Shown here: in pieces, positions 34,796-43,445 of the stretch
How the letters are laid out: each line of letters begins with the position of its first letter
Position numbering within the stretch: position 1 is the first letter of the stretch
Assembly: GCF_000269805.1 (NCBI RefSeq)
Contig: NZ_JH711482.1
Coordinates: forward strand, 664,933 to 728,932
DNA length: 64,000 bases
DNA from: Actinomyces massiliensis 4401292
GTDB taxonomy: Bacteria > Actinomycetota > Actinomycetes > Actinomycetales > Actinomycetaceae
Reading direction: 5' to 3'
Notes under the pieces: model-generated
Seen by the model: the letters and a program-made list of their open reading frames with translations, nothing else
Databases searched by the model: none
What the model was told of the DNA's origin: nothing
Translations under genes and position numbers: made by a program

Positions 34796-36190
34796 ATGAC
34801 AGCCATGCAGCGCGCCGCACTCGCCCCGGCGGCTCCCGCCACAGCCCTGCTCACCGACATGTACGAGCTCACCATGCTTCAAGCGGCGCTCCGCTCGGGA
34901 ACCGCCGAGCGGGCAAGCGTGTTCGAGCTTTTCGGGCGGCGACTGCCGTCCTCCCGCCGCTTCGGCGTGGTCGCCGGCACGGGCCGCCTCCTGGACGCCG
35001 TCGAGGACTTCGTGTTCACCAGTGCCCAGATCGACTTCCTCCACAGCGCCGGCGTCGTAGATGACACCACTCTGGATTACCTGCGCGATTATCGTTTCTC
35101 CGGCACGATCCGCGGATACGCCGAGGGCGAGTGCTACTTCGCAGGCTCGCCGCTGCTCACCGTCGAGGGCACTTTCGCCGAGGCCTGCATCCTGGAGACC
35201 CTGGCCCTGTCGATCTACAACTACGACTGCGCCGTCGCCTCGGCGGCCTCCCGCATGACGATTGCAGCGCACGGTCGCCCCTGTGTGGACTTCGGAGCCA
35301 GGCGGGCCCATGAGCAGGCAGCGGTCGCGGCGGCCCGTGCGTCCGTCGTCGGCGGCTTCGTCGGCACCAGCGACCTCGAGGCCGGCATGCGCTACGGAAT
35401 TCCCACGGTCGGCACCTCGGCGCATTCCTTCACCCTGCTGCACGATTCGGAGGAGGACGCCTTCGCAGCCCAAGTGGCCAGTCTCGGAGCGGGTACCACG
35501 ATCCTGGTCGATACCTACGACATCGCCCGCGGCGTGGAGCGCGCTGTCAAGGCCGCCCGCGACGCCGGGGGCGAGCTCGGAGCGGTGCGCCTGGACTCCG
35601 GAGATCTGGTCGCCGAGGCCTTCAAGGTGCGCGCCCAGCTCGACGCCCTGGGTGCCACAACGACGAAGATCACAGTGACCAACGATCTGGACGAGTACGC
35701 GATCGCCGGCCTCGGCGCCGCCCCGGTGGACTCCTACGGCGTGGGCACAAAATTGGTCACCGGCTCCGGCCGCCCGACCGCCGCCCTGGTCTACAAGCTC
35801 GTCGAACGAGCGGGATCCGATGGTCAGATGCACCAGGTCGCCAAGTTCTCCGAGGGGGGCAAGGCGACTGTCGGCGGGCGCAAGTGGGCCGGCCGTGTAG
35901 CGGGCGCCGATGGATCCGCCGTCGAAGAGCTCGTGATATCGGCTCGAGAGCAGGATGAAGCACTGGCGGCCCTGAGCGAGGCCAAGGCCCGCCCGCTGCA
36001 GATCGACCTGGTGTGCAACGGCGTCATCGTCGAAGAACACCGGGGTCCGCAGGCACTGGCCGCTGCAGCCGAGCGGCACCAGGTCTCACGGGCTGAACTG
36101 CCCTACGACGCCTGGCGTCTGAGCAAGGGCGAGCCGGCGGTGCCGACGCGTCACCTGGACCTCGATGGCCGTAGCCCCCTGCAGGGCTGA
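34796..36190 (+). CDS. pncB: Nicotinate phosphoribosyltransferase
   Basis: 464-residue NAD salvage enzyme joining nicotinate and PRPP. ALLTDMYELTMLQAAL at the start, SVFELFGRRLP, FVGTSDLEAGMRYGIPTVGT and LDSGDL with the phosphate loop TNDLDEYAI are clear family blocks; the catalytic His is in the GTSAHSF stretch. The frame is open upstream to 34583, but that part overlaps clpS and does not resemble the family. The ATG at 34796 has a TAGGCT hexamer 7 nt upstream. It is convergent with the helicase gene, with a shared terminator between. Confidence 0.95.
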   Translation: MTAMQRAALAPAAPATALLTDMYELTMLQAALRSGTAERASVFELFGRRLPSSRRFGVVAGTGRLLDAVEDFVFTSAQIDFLHSAGVVDDTTLDYLRDYRFSGTIRGYAEGECYFAGSPLLTVEGTFAEACILETLALSIYNYDCAVASAASRMTIAAHGRPCVDFGARRAHEQAAVAAARASVVGGFVGTSDLEAGMRYGIPTVGTSAHSFTLLHDSEEDAFAAQVASLGAGTTILVDTYDIARGVERAVKAARDAGGELGAVRLDSGDLVAEAFKVRAQLDALGATTTKITVTNDLDEYAIAGLGAAPVDSYGVGTKLVTGSGRPTAALVYKLVERAGSDGQMHQVAKFSEGGKATVGGRKWAGRVAGADGSAVEELVISAREQDEALAALSEAKARPLQIDLVCNGVIVEEHRGPQALAAAAERHQVSRAELPYDAWRLSKGEPAVPTRHLDLDGRSPLQG

Positions 36191-36227
36191 GCGCGAGCAC
36201 AGCCCTGTGCCGCATGATGCGCCCCAC

Positions 36228-36256
36228 GGGCTTGCGGCGCATCGCACCGCAAGCCC
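36228..36256. terminator. Bidirectional terminator between pncB and the helicase gene
   Basis: A 10-bp perfect stem GGGCTTGCGG/CCGCAAGCCC with a 9-nt loop, between convergent genes. Confidence 0.6.
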
Positions 36257-36270
36257 CCATCAGCCCCTTC

Positions 36271-38088
36271 TCAACGCTTGCCGACGAACCACCGGCGCAG
36301 GGTCTCCACACGCTTGACGATCTCCTCGGTAGAGGCCTGGGCCACCTCCGGACCACCGCACACACGGCGAAGGTCGGTGTGCACAACGCCATGGGGCTGA
36401 CCGGAACGGCGGGCCCAGGCAGCGACGAGCTTGCTCAGCTCTTTACGGGCGGCGGCCCGTCGTCGGGCATCATCGACGCCGGAGTTGACCCGGCGCTGCG
36501 CCGCCGCAGCCGCCTGCTTCTTCTGGGCCTTGATCTGCTTGTCCTGACGCTGACGCAGCAGGGCCGTCACCTGCTCCGGCTCAAGCAGACCGGGCAGACC
36601 GAGGTACTCCTGCTCTTCGACACTGCCGACCATGGCGCCGGTGCCGAACTCACCGCCGTCGAACAGGACCCGGTCGAACTCAGCGGTGGAGTCCATGGCC
36701 TCGAAAGCGCCCAGCAGGTCATCCGAGGCCTTCTCCTCCTTGTTGGCATCGGCTACGAGCCGGTCCTCGGGGGCGAAGAGCGAATCCTCGTCAGTGGGCC
36801 TGGCGCCGCCTAAAACGTGATCGCGGGCCACCTCGATCTCGCCCGCCAGCCCCAGCAGGGGCGTGACTGAGGGCAGGAACACCGAGGCCGTCTCCCCTCG
36901 GGCACGCGAGCGGACGAAACGACCGACTGCTTGGGCGAAGAACAGCGGAGTCGCAGTAGAGGTCGCGTAGACGCCCACCGCCAAGCGGGGCACGTCCACG
37001 CCCTCGGAGACCATCCGCACCGCCACCATCCAGCGGTCCTCGCTCGCAGCGAAGGTCTCGATGCGACTGGACGCACCGGCGTCATCGGACAGCACCACGG
37101 TGGGAGCCTGGCCGGTGATGGCACGAAGCCGCTTCGCATAAGCACGGGCGGAGCTCTGATCCGAGGCGATGACGAGTCCGCCGGCGTCGGGCACCTGACG
37201 GCGCACTTCGCTCAGGCGCTGGTCGGCTGCAGCCAGAACCGCGGGGATCCACTCCCCCGAGGGATCGAGGGCCGTCCGCCAGGCCTGAGCCTCCAGGTCC
37301 TTGGTCAGCGGCTCCCCCAATCTCGCCGCCACCTCGTCACCGGCCTTGGTGCGCCAGCGCATGTCGCCTGAGTAGGTCATGAACATGACCGGGCGCACGA
37401 CCCCGTCCCGCAGGGCGTCGGCGTAGTCGTAGGAGTAGTCGGCTCGGGAGCGCTTGGCGCCACCGGCCTCCTCGACGTAGCGCACGAACGGAATGGCCGA
37501 CTCGTCGGAGCGGAAGGGCGTCCCGGTCAGGGCGAGCCGACGGCGAGCCGGCGTGAACGCCTCACGGATGGCATCGCCCCAGCTCAGCGCGTCTCCACCA
37601 TGGTGAATCTCATCAAGAACCACCAGAGTGCGAATCGAGTCAGTACGGCTGCGGTGAAGCCTGACGTTGGCGGCGACCTGAGCGTAGGTCACGGCCGCCC
37701 CATCGAAGCGCGAGCCCAGCGCGCCCTGAGAATTCGTGTAGGAGGGATCCAGATGGATGCCGACGCGAGCGGCCGCCTCGGCCCACTGGTACTTCAGGTG
37801 CTCGGTGGGGCACACGACGGTGACCTTGTGGACATCGCCAGCGGCGAGCAGCTCAGTGGCGATACGCAGGGCGAAGGTCGTCTTCCCCGCGCCCGGTGTG
37901 GCCACGGCCAGGAAATCCTCTGGCGTATCCGCCAGGTACTTCTCCAGCGCGGCCGCCTGCCAGGCCCGCAGCGGTCGCGATGTCCCCCAGGCGGCGCGCT
38001 GAGGATAGGCCGGAGACAGATTCTCGGCGGCGAAAATGGATGGCTGGGTCGGGTGATGCTGCGCCCGAGAGCCTCGCGCGGGACTCAC
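36271..38088 (-). CDS. DEAD/DEAH box helicase, coupled to a DUF3039 protein
   Basis: 605-residue SF2 helicase. Walker A is ATPGAGKTTF, Walker B is DEIHHGG, motif III-like LTGTPFRSDE follows, and the second domain contains VRMVSEGVDVPRLAVGVYA and QAVGRFVRSR (motifs V and VI). The C-terminal 150 residues are Lys/Ala/Gln-rich and likely helical. The GTG start at 38088 overlaps the DUF3039 stop by 4 nt (GTGA). The frame runs further upstream, but only as the shadow of DUF3039. The pair is a recurring actinobacterial arrangement; the substrate is unknown. Confidence 0.9.
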   Translation of the reverse strand: MSPARGSRAQHHPTQPSIFAAENLSPAYPQRAAWGTSRPLRAWQAAALEKYLADTPEDFLAVATPGAGKTTFALRIATELLAAGDVHKVTVVCPTEHLKYQWAEAAARVGIHLDPSYTNSQGALGSRFDGAAVTYAQVAANVRLHRSRTDSIRTLVVLDEIHHGGDALSWGDAIREAFTPARRRLALTGTPFRSDESAIPFVRYVEEAGGAKRSRADYSYDYADALRDGVVRPVMFMTYSGDMRWRTKAGDEVAARLGEPLTKDLEAQAWRTALDPSGEWIPAVLAAADQRLSEVRRQVPDAGGLVIASDQSSARAYAKRLRAITGQAPTVVLSDDAGASSRIETFAASEDRWMVAVRMVSEGVDVPRLAVGVYATSTATPLFFAQAVGRFVRSRARGETASVFLPSVTPLLGLAGEIEVARDHVLGGARPTDEDSLFAPEDRLVADANKEEKASDDLLGAFEAMDSTAEFDRVLFDGGEFGTGAMVGSVEEQEYLGLPGLLEPEQVTALLRQRQDKQIKAQKKQAAAAAQRRVNSGVDDARRRAAARKELSKLVAAWARRSGQPHGVVHTDLRRVCGGPEVAQASTEEIVKRVETLRRWFVGKR

Positions 38089-38432
38089 CGACCGCCTCTC
38101 GAGAAGGGGAAGCGCGGGAAGCGGGAACCGTCTCCCTTGCCGCCGCCGGGCTTCATCGTCTCGTATATCTGCTTGCAGGTGGGGCACACCGGGTACTTCG
38201 ACGGATCCCGTCCGGGAGTCCACACCTTGCCGCACAGAGCGACCACCGGACGACCGGTGGTGGAGGCCGCGGCGATCTTGTCCTTCCGCACGTAGTGGGC
38301 GAAACGGTCGGCATCGCCGTCGTCAGTGGACTGGAGCTCCTCGCGCTCGAGGACGGCGGTCCCGACCGACTGACTCGGCTGAGCATCCGGGTCGCTGGAG
38401 ACTCCGATCGTGGGTGCAAAGGGCTCGCTCAT
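38085..38432 (-). CDS. DUF3039 family protein
   Basis: 115 residues. The core reads DRFAHYVRKDKIAAASTTGR, then VALCGKVWTPGRDPSKYPVCPTCKQIYE; the single Cys and the CPTC pair could hold zinc. The end is a basic Gly/Arg-rich tail. This matches the actinobacterial DUF3039 family. The ATG at 38432 is supported by a TACACT hexamer 6 nt upstream. The promoter region includes a 9-bp repeat array. It is translationally coupled to the downstream helicase and so may be its small partner. Confidence 0.88.
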   Translation of the reverse strand: MSEPFAPTIGVSSDPDAQPSQSVGTAVLEREELQSTDDGDADRFAHYVRKDKIAAASTTGRPVVALCGKVWTPGRDPSKYPVCPTCKQIYETMKPGGGKGDGSRFPRFPFSRGGR

Positions 38433-38438
38433 GGAGTC

Positions 38439-38444
38439 AGTGTA
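38439..38444 (-). promoter_or_regulatory. Putative leaderless -10 element of the DUF3039-helicase operon
   Basis: TACACT, minus strand, 6 nt before the ATG at 38432. Confidence 0.5.
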
Positions 38445-38479
38445 AGCCGAGTAAGCCGGGCAAACCGAGTCAGCCGGGC
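38444..38479. repeat. 9-bp repeat array in the DUF3039 promoter
   Basis: Four 9-bp units in tandem (AAGCCGAGT, AAGCCGGGC, AAACCGAGT, CAGCCGGGC) spanning the expected -35 region. Confidence 0.75.
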
Positions 38480-38518
38480 GAGCAGCAGATAGGCAGAGCG
38501 GCAAGAGCCTTCGTACGA

Positions 38519-39259
38519 TCAGTACTGCTTCTTGAGCAGGCTCGCGGCAGCGGGATCAACGAGCACGAGCGCATCGGCGTGGTTCTGCATCACGGTGGCG
38601 GGCCACTGAGAGTCGACCTCGCCCTCGACAAGGTGGGCGATGGCCTCGGCCTTGTTCTCGCCGGTGGCGATCAGGACGAGCTTACGGGCCTTCATGATGG
38701 TCCCCAGCCCCTGGGTGATGCAGCGGGTGGGGACAGCATTGATGTCGCCATCGAAGAAGCGGGCGTTGTCACGGCGGGTCTGCTCGGTGAGCTCATCAAG
38801 GTGGGTCGAGGAGTCGAGCGGGCCGCCCGGCTCATTGAAGCCGATGTGGCCATCAGCGCCGATGCCCAGGATCTGCAGGTCGCAGTAGCCGGCAGCCGCC
38901 ATGGCGGCCTCATAGGCGTCGCAGGCGGCCTGGAGGTCGTCGCTCAGGGCATCGGGGCCGTGCAGCGCGCCGGGCCGCATGTCCACACGGGAACGCAGGT
39001 TCCTCTCCATGAAGGTGGCGTAGCGCTCGGGGTGCCCCTCGGGCAGACCGACGTACTCGTCGAGCATGAAGCCAGTGACCTCCTTGAAGGAGATGCGCCC
39101 GGCCTCGCAACGGCGAGCGAGCTCGTCGTAGAGGGGAAGCGGACTCGACCCCGTGGCGGTTCCCAGAACAGCGGCGGGTTTCGCGGCCAGAAGATCCTCA
39201 ATGGAATCGGCGGCGCGCTCGGCGATGGCCTCGGCGGTGTCCAGGATCACGAGCTTCAT
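38519..39259 (-). CDS. nagB: Glucosamine-6-phosphate deaminase
   Basis: 246-residue enzyme converting glucosamine-6-phosphate to fructose-6-phosphate and ammonia. LGTATGSSPLPLYDEL, FMLDEYVGLP (active-site Asp) and LGIGADGHIGFNEPG are family signatures. A Shine-Dalgarno-like AGAGGA lies about 8 nt before the ATG. It stands alone here, with nagA not in the window, but it completes the downstream end of the sialic acid pathway encoded 4-13 kb away on the same strand. The 170-nt upstream region holds an AT-richer stretch that may be the promoter. Confidence 0.96.
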   Translation of the reverse strand: MKLVILDTAEAIAERAADSIEDLLAAKPAAVLGTATGSSPLPLYDELARRCEAGRISFKEVTGFMLDEYVGLPEGHPERYATFMERNLRSRVDMRPGALHGPDALSDDLQAACDAYEAAMAAAGYCDLQILGIGADGHIGFNEPGGPLDSSTHLDELTEQTRRDNARFFDGDINAVPTRCITQGLGTIMKARKLVLIATGENKAEAIAHLVEGEVDSQWPATVMQNHADALVLVDPAAASLLKKQY

Positions 39260-39429
39260 AGGTGTATTCCTCTTCGGCGATGCGGAGACGATCTCGGCCC
39301 GAGCGGGCCATCGACACCGAGCTGCGCAACAATGCGCGCCGGCCAGAAAACCTTAAAGCAGCAGATAACTGTTTGTCATCCTTCGGCACCGGACTCTCCG
39401 TCCATCAAGACCCGATGATCCGATGGCTC

Positions 39430-41187
39430 TCACTGCGTGTCGGCGTGCCCGGGCCACGAGCGCACGGTGGCGAGGACCTGAACCCAGCGCCGGTCCAACG
39501 CCCGCCCGCCCCAGACAGCACCTGCCCAGGCCAGACCCGCGCCCCAGAGCGTCCCGCTGGCCAGGAGCGCCCAGCCCCACTGCCACGCACCGGTGGCCGC
39601 GAGGACCCAGATTCCGATGAGGACCGGCAGCACGAGCACGGCGATCACCATCAGGCCGATCATCTGCACCAGGGAGGCGAGCAGGATCATGCCTGAGGTC
39701 CGCGACTTCAAAGGGCTCTCTCCCGGCGCATTGACCTCGTAGGGCAGGAGCGCGCTGATAACCGCCGACCAGGCTGCGGCGGCCCCGTACAGGCCGAGCT
39801 GCGCCCCGATGGACGCGGGGACGATGTCCCAGCGCCCGGTCCACGCTCCGAGGGCGGCGGTCCCGATCATCAGAACGGGAAGGTGCCACAGGGCAGCGGC
39901 TAGCATGCGCCCCAACCGGTCGTCACGGCCGCGTACTCCGGCGCTCAGGTGCATCCACAGGGCAGTGGAGTCATAAGCCAGGTCGTCGTGCAGCACCCAG
40001 CCGGACATCAAGGCGATCCAGGGGGGAACCCCGAGCAGCGCCGCCGGCGCTTCGCCGAGCGCAGCATTGACCGGAGCGCTCATGAAAACGACATCACTAT
40101 CAGCGCTTCCGGTTGTCATGCTCAGCACCACCACAATGCCCACGATGAGCATGACGAATGTGGAGGAGAGGCCCAGAGCCAGGTAGCGCGGATCGTTGCG
40201 CCAGTAGCGCAGGCAGCGCGCGGCGATCGCGGCGGTCCGTGATGGAACGACCCGCGCCAGCCTCCGCTGCCACAGCAGCGGCTCGAAGGAGCCGGTGGTG
40301 GCGTCCGTCGCGCCGGCGGAGGCTGCATGAGGCGCATGGGCTGCAGAGGCGAAGCGCTCCGGGCGCCCACGCCGCCCGGCTGCACGGCCACCCGACATGA
40401 CACGCTGCACAACCCGGCCCCACAACGGCATCAGCACAACCGGAAGCATCAGGGCGCCGGCCGTCAGAACCAGCGCCATGCCGAATTGCCCCTGGGCAAG
40501 ACAGCCGGGAGCCGCGAAGGCCCATCCGAAGGGACTCAGCGACAGCACCCGGCCGATCATCATGAGCCCGGAGCCGTCGAGCCCGTGCGAGCGCGTGGCG
40601 ACGAGGTTGAGCAGGCTCGGCATGAGGGCGGCCCCGATGACGGCCACTCCTCCGATGGCGCCGATGAGGTCTCGGCCTCGGCGGGTGGTCGATGCGCCCG
40701 TGCCGATCACGACGATGCGGGAGGTGAGCACGCAGGTCGCCAGGGCAACCGGAGCGAGGACCAGTGCGAGGCCGGCGGCGGCCCAATGCCCGCCCACCGC
40801 CCAGACCAGGGCGGGCAGAACGGCGCAGACGCCGGTTGCAATGCCCGGAATCCCCGCGGCTCCGGCCACGGCAAGCCCTCTGACCAGGGAGCGGGAGGGG
40901 GCGATCCATGGAGCGAGCGCCCGCGGGTCGAGCGTGGAGTCGACGCCCGTGAGCAGGAGCGGCACCAGGGTCCAGCCCAGGGTCGCCAGCGCTCCCAGAG
41001 CGCCGATGGTGGTCGAGGCGAGCGGGGTCGGGGCATGAAGACCGAGCGCTACGGCACCGGCCCCCACCGAGATGGTCGCGCTGAATGCCCAGGCGGCTCC
41101 GAGCAGAGCAGCCAGCAGGATCCACACACTGCGCCCCAGGGCGTTGAGGGTGATTCTCCACCTCAGTCGGACGAGGGTCGCAACCAC
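39430..41187 (-). CDS. ABC exporter permease subunit
   Basis: 585-residue membrane protein with about 12 hydrophobic helices in two blocks separated by a charged loop near residues 285-320 (PERFASAAHAPHAAS region). It has no ATPase motifs. It begins with a GTG inside the last 25 nt of the ATP-binding gene, so the pair forms one transporter. The substrate is unknown. The pattern resembles ABC-2 type exporters of actinobacteria rather than importers, since no binding protein is present. Confidence 0.83.
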   Translation of the reverse strand: MVATLVRLRWRITLNALGRSVWILLAALLGAAWAFSATISVGAGAVALGLHAPTPLASTTIGALGALATLGWTLVPLLLTGVDSTLDPRALAPWIAPSRSLVRGLAVAGAAGIPGIATGVCAVLPALVWAVGGHWAAAGLALVLAPVALATCVLTSRIVVIGTGASTTRRGRDLIGAIGGVAVIGAALMPSLLNLVATRSHGLDGSGLMMIGRVLSLSPFGWAFAAPGCLAQGQFGMALVLTAGALMLPVVLMPLWGRVVQRVMSGGRAAGRRGRPERFASAAHAPHAASAGATDATTGSFEPLLWQRRLARVVPSRTAAIAARCLRYWRNDPRYLALGLSSTFVMLIVGIVVVLSMTTGSADSDVVFMSAPVNAALGEAPAALLGVPPWIALMSGWVLHDDLAYDSTALWMHLSAGVRGRDDRLGRMLAAALWHLPVLMIGTAALGAWTGRWDIVPASIGAQLGLYGAAAAWSAVISALLPYEVNAPGESPLKSRTSGMILLASLVQMIGLMVIAVLVLPVLIGIWVLAATGAWQWGWALLASGTLWGAGLAWAGAVWGGRALDRRWVQVLATVRSWPGHADTQ

Positions 41188-41954
41188 GACAGCCCCTCTC
41201 TCGTCGCCGGGGCCCCGACGAGCTGGGTGAATCGGTCCTCCAGGTCCATGCCTGCGGCAACCTCCTCGGTGGTGCCCGCGGCTACGACTCGGCCGCTGCC
41301 GACAATGGCCACATGGGTGCAGAAGCGCTGCACGGTCGCCATCACGTGGCTGGAGATGATGACGGTGCCGCCACCGGCGGCGAAATCCGCCAGGATCGAC
41401 TGGATCGTCTGGGCCGATACCGGATCCACAGCCTCGAAGGGCTCGTCCAGGACGAGGACACTGGGCGAGTGGACCAGCGCACAGGCGAGGTTGATCTTCT
41501 TGCGCATGCCGGCGGAGTAATCGGCGACGAGGGTGCGTCCGGCACTATCGAGGTCCAGGACATGGAGGAGCTGGGTCGCACGGGCGACGACGACGTCACG
41601 CTCGAGACCGCGCAGCAGCCCGGCATACGTGACCAGTTCCAGCCCGGTCAGGCGGTCGAAAGTGCGCAGGCCATCGGGCAGAACACCGAGCTGCGCCTTG
41701 GCGGCGATCGGCTGGGCCCATACGTCGATGCCATGGACGCTCGCGCGGCCGGCGTCGGGAAGCAGCAGTCCTGTCGCCATTGACAGGGTCGTGGTCTTGC
41801 CCGCCCCATTGGGACCGACAACGCCGTAGATGGAGCCGACCGGAACGACCAGAGAGAGCATGTTGACGGCGATCTTCTGTCCGAAGGCCTTGCACAGCCC
41901 TTCCAGGACAAGCGCGGAATCGGCTTGCACGGGTTGAGGAGACGCTGAGTCCAT
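41163..41954 (-). CDS. ABC exporter ATP-binding protein
   Basis: 263-residue ATPase. Walker A is GPNGAGKTTT; the signature is degenerate (YSAGMRKKINLA, SAGM in place of SGGQ), and Walker B is VLVLDEPFEAVDP with the H-loop in ISSHVM. Start choice: ATG 41954 is preferred over ATG 41972 because a TACCCT hexamer ends 7 nt upstream of it. It overlaps the permease gene by 25 nt. The SAGM signature is known in drug- and lantibiotic-type exporters, but no specific substrate can be given. Confidence 0.92.
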   Translation of the reverse strand: MDSASPQPVQADSALVLEGLCKAFGQKIAVNMLSLVVPVGSIYGVVGPNGAGKTTTLSMATGLLLPDAGRASVHGIDVWAQPIAAKAQLGVLPDGLRTFDRLTGLELVTYAGLLRGLERDVVVARATQLLHVLDLDSAGRTLVADYSAGMRKKINLACALVHSPSVLVLDEPFEAVDPVSAQTIQSILADFAAGGGTVIISSHVMATVQRFCTHVAIVGSGRVVAAGTTEEVAAGMDLEDRFTQLVGAPATREGLSWLRPSSD

Positions 41955-41961
41955 ACGACTG

Positions 41962-41967
41962 AGGGTA
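41962..41967 (-). promoter_or_regulatory. Putative leaderless -10 element of the ABC exporter operon
   Basis: TACCCT, minus strand, 7 nt before the ATG at 41954. Confidence 0.5.
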
Positions 41968-42050
41968 TGCACGAGAGCTCGCCCGATCCTCCTACCCGCG
42001 AAGGATCCTCGATATCTCGATATACAGACCGCCAGACCGCCTCTTTACAG

Positions 42051-42070
42051 CGCGTTATGCCGCGTTATGC
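42051..42070. repeat. 10-bp tandem duplication upstream of the ABC exporter
   Basis: CGCGTTATGC twice in tandem, followed by CTCATCGC-type repeats to about 42095, in the 251-nt spacer between the ABC operon and hup. Confidence 0.8.
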
Positions 42071-42122
42071 CTCATCGCGCCTCATCGCCTCATGGCGATC
42101 GCTTCGCATCGCCCCAATGACG

Positions 42123-42155
42123 AAGGCGCGGCACCCAGCAGGGGTGACGCGCCTT
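42123..42155 (-). terminator. Terminator of hup
   Basis: Stem AAGGCGCG/CGCGCCTT extended by CACCC/GGGTG across one mismatch, 51 nt after the hup stop. Confidence 0.65.
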
Positions 42156-42205
42156 GACGTCTTCGGTCCGGCTGCTCTCAGCAGCATCGGTCCCTCACGC
42201 TGAGG

Positions 42206-42487
42206 TCACTTGGCGACTGCCTTCTTCAAGGCGGAGCCGACCGTCAGCTTGACACCGTAGCCGGCGGGGATCTGGATCTCCTCGCCGGTGCGGGGGTTAC
42301 GGCCGGTACGAGCGGCGCGCTCAACGCGCTCCACACCCATCAGGCCGGTGATCTTGACGGCCTCGCCCTTGGCGACATTGTCGACCAGGACCTTCTGGAA
42401 AGCAGCAAGGAAGGCATCAGCCTGGACCTTGGTGAGATCGGCCTCCTCGGCGATGGCGGCAATGAGCTCAGTGCGGTTGACGGACAT
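42206..42487 (-). CDS. hup: DNA-binding protein HU
   Basis: 93-residue nucleoid protein. MSVNRTELIAAIAEEADLT and the DNA-binding arm ARTGRNPRTGEEIQIPAGY are classical. It lacks the long Lys/Ala-rich C-terminal tail of mycobacterial and streptomycete HupS-type HU. AGAGG lies 8 nt before the ATG. A possible promoter (CTGACA, 16 nt, CATAGC) at 42542-42569 leaves a leader containing a GGCACC/GGTGCC hairpin (42512-42529). A terminator hairpin follows. Confidence 0.97.
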   Translation of the reverse strand: MSVNRTELIAAIAEEADLTKVQADAFLAAFQKVLVDNVAKGEAVKITGLMGVERVERAARTGRNPRTGEEIQIPAGYGVKLTVGSALKKAVAK

Positions 42488-42541
42488 ATATCTGCCTCTC
42501 AGTCGTTGGTGGGCACCAGGAACGGTGCCGCTGACGGCAAC

Positions 42542-42569
42542 GCTATGCATAAATGGGCTGTTTTGTCAG
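42542..42569 (-). promoter_or_regulatory. Possible promoter of hup
   Basis: CTGACA, 16 nt spacer, CATAGC on the minus strand. The -35 is good and the -10 weak. Confidence 0.35.
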
Positions 42570-42684
42570 ATATGACGGTGTTTTCTCGGCGTGGCGCACT
42601 ACTTTGTGATCTTCTTTCGCCTCGTTGGTCACACGCGTCACACTCGCCACGGCCGGCAGTGCGAGCCGCGGCATCAACGCGCAC

Positions 42685-43374
42685 TCAGGGAGCAGCGATG
42701 GCCTGAACGAACCAGGAGGTGATAGTGGTGGGGTGAGTCACAGCAGTACCGACGACGACGGCGAAGGCCCCGTGCTCCATGGCCAGAGCCGCCTGAGCCG
42801 GGGTGTGCACGCGGCCCTCGACGACGAGCGGGACCTCCGCTATCGCCGCCACTTGGTCGATGAGCTCGATGTCGGGACCATCGGTTCTGGGGCGTTCACC
42901 GGTGTAGCCCGCCAGGGTGGTGCCGAGCACGTCGGCACCGGCGTCCTGGGCCATGCGGGCATCGTCAAGGCTGCCGCAGTCGGCCATGACCAGGACATCC
43001 GGGCGTACCTCCTTGAGGCCGGCCACCGTCTGGGCGAAGGTGCGGCCATCCGGCCGCGGGCGGCGCGTGGCATCAATGGCGACGATCTGCGAACCAGTGG
43101 CGGCAACGGCGATGGCGTGATTCAGGGTCGGGGTGATGAAGACGCCGTCGTGACCGTCCTTCCACAGGCCGATCACGGGGACATCGACGTGCTGATTGAT
43201 CAGGGCCAGGTCGGCCAGGCCCTGGGCGCGGATGCCGACGGCACCGCCGGCGACGCAGGCCTGGGCAACCTGGTCCATGGTGCGCGGATCGCGCATGGGC
43301 TCTCCCGGGTAGGCCTGGGCAGAGGCGATGAGTCCCCCGCGCAGCCTGACGAGAACAGGATCCAGTGCGGTCAT
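42685..43374 (-). CDS. nanE: N-acetylmannosamine-6-phosphate 2-epimerase
   Basis: 229-residue TIM-barrel enzyme converting ManNAc-6-P to GlcNAc-6-P. LRGGLIASAQAYPGEPMRD, the IGLWKDGHDGVFITPT block carrying the catalytic Lys, and VMADCGSLDDARMAQDAGAD are family signatures. It is the last gene of the sialic acid operon, 71 nt after nanK. Confidence 0.94.
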   Translation of the reverse strand: MTALDPVLVRLRGGLIASAQAYPGEPMRDPRTMDQVAQACVAGGAVGIRAQGLADLALINQHVDVPVIGLWKDGHDGVFITPTLNHAIAVAATGSQIVAIDATRRPRPDGRTFAQTVAGLKEVRPDVLVMADCGSLDDARMAQDAGADVLGTTLAGYTGERPRTDGPDIELIDQVAAIAEVPLVVEGRVHTPAQAALAMEHGAFAVVVGTAVTHPTTITSWFVQAIAAP

Positions 43375-43445
43375 GGGGTGTTCCTCCGTTAGTCGAGTGG
43401 GTGAGCCCCGCAGTCGGGACTCCGGGCGCTGTCGTCGCGGCGGCC

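Noticed and set aside
34787-36079. A 430-codon minus-strand frame opposite pncB
   Set aside because: pncB on the plus strand has the full set of family motifs; the mirror frame has none.
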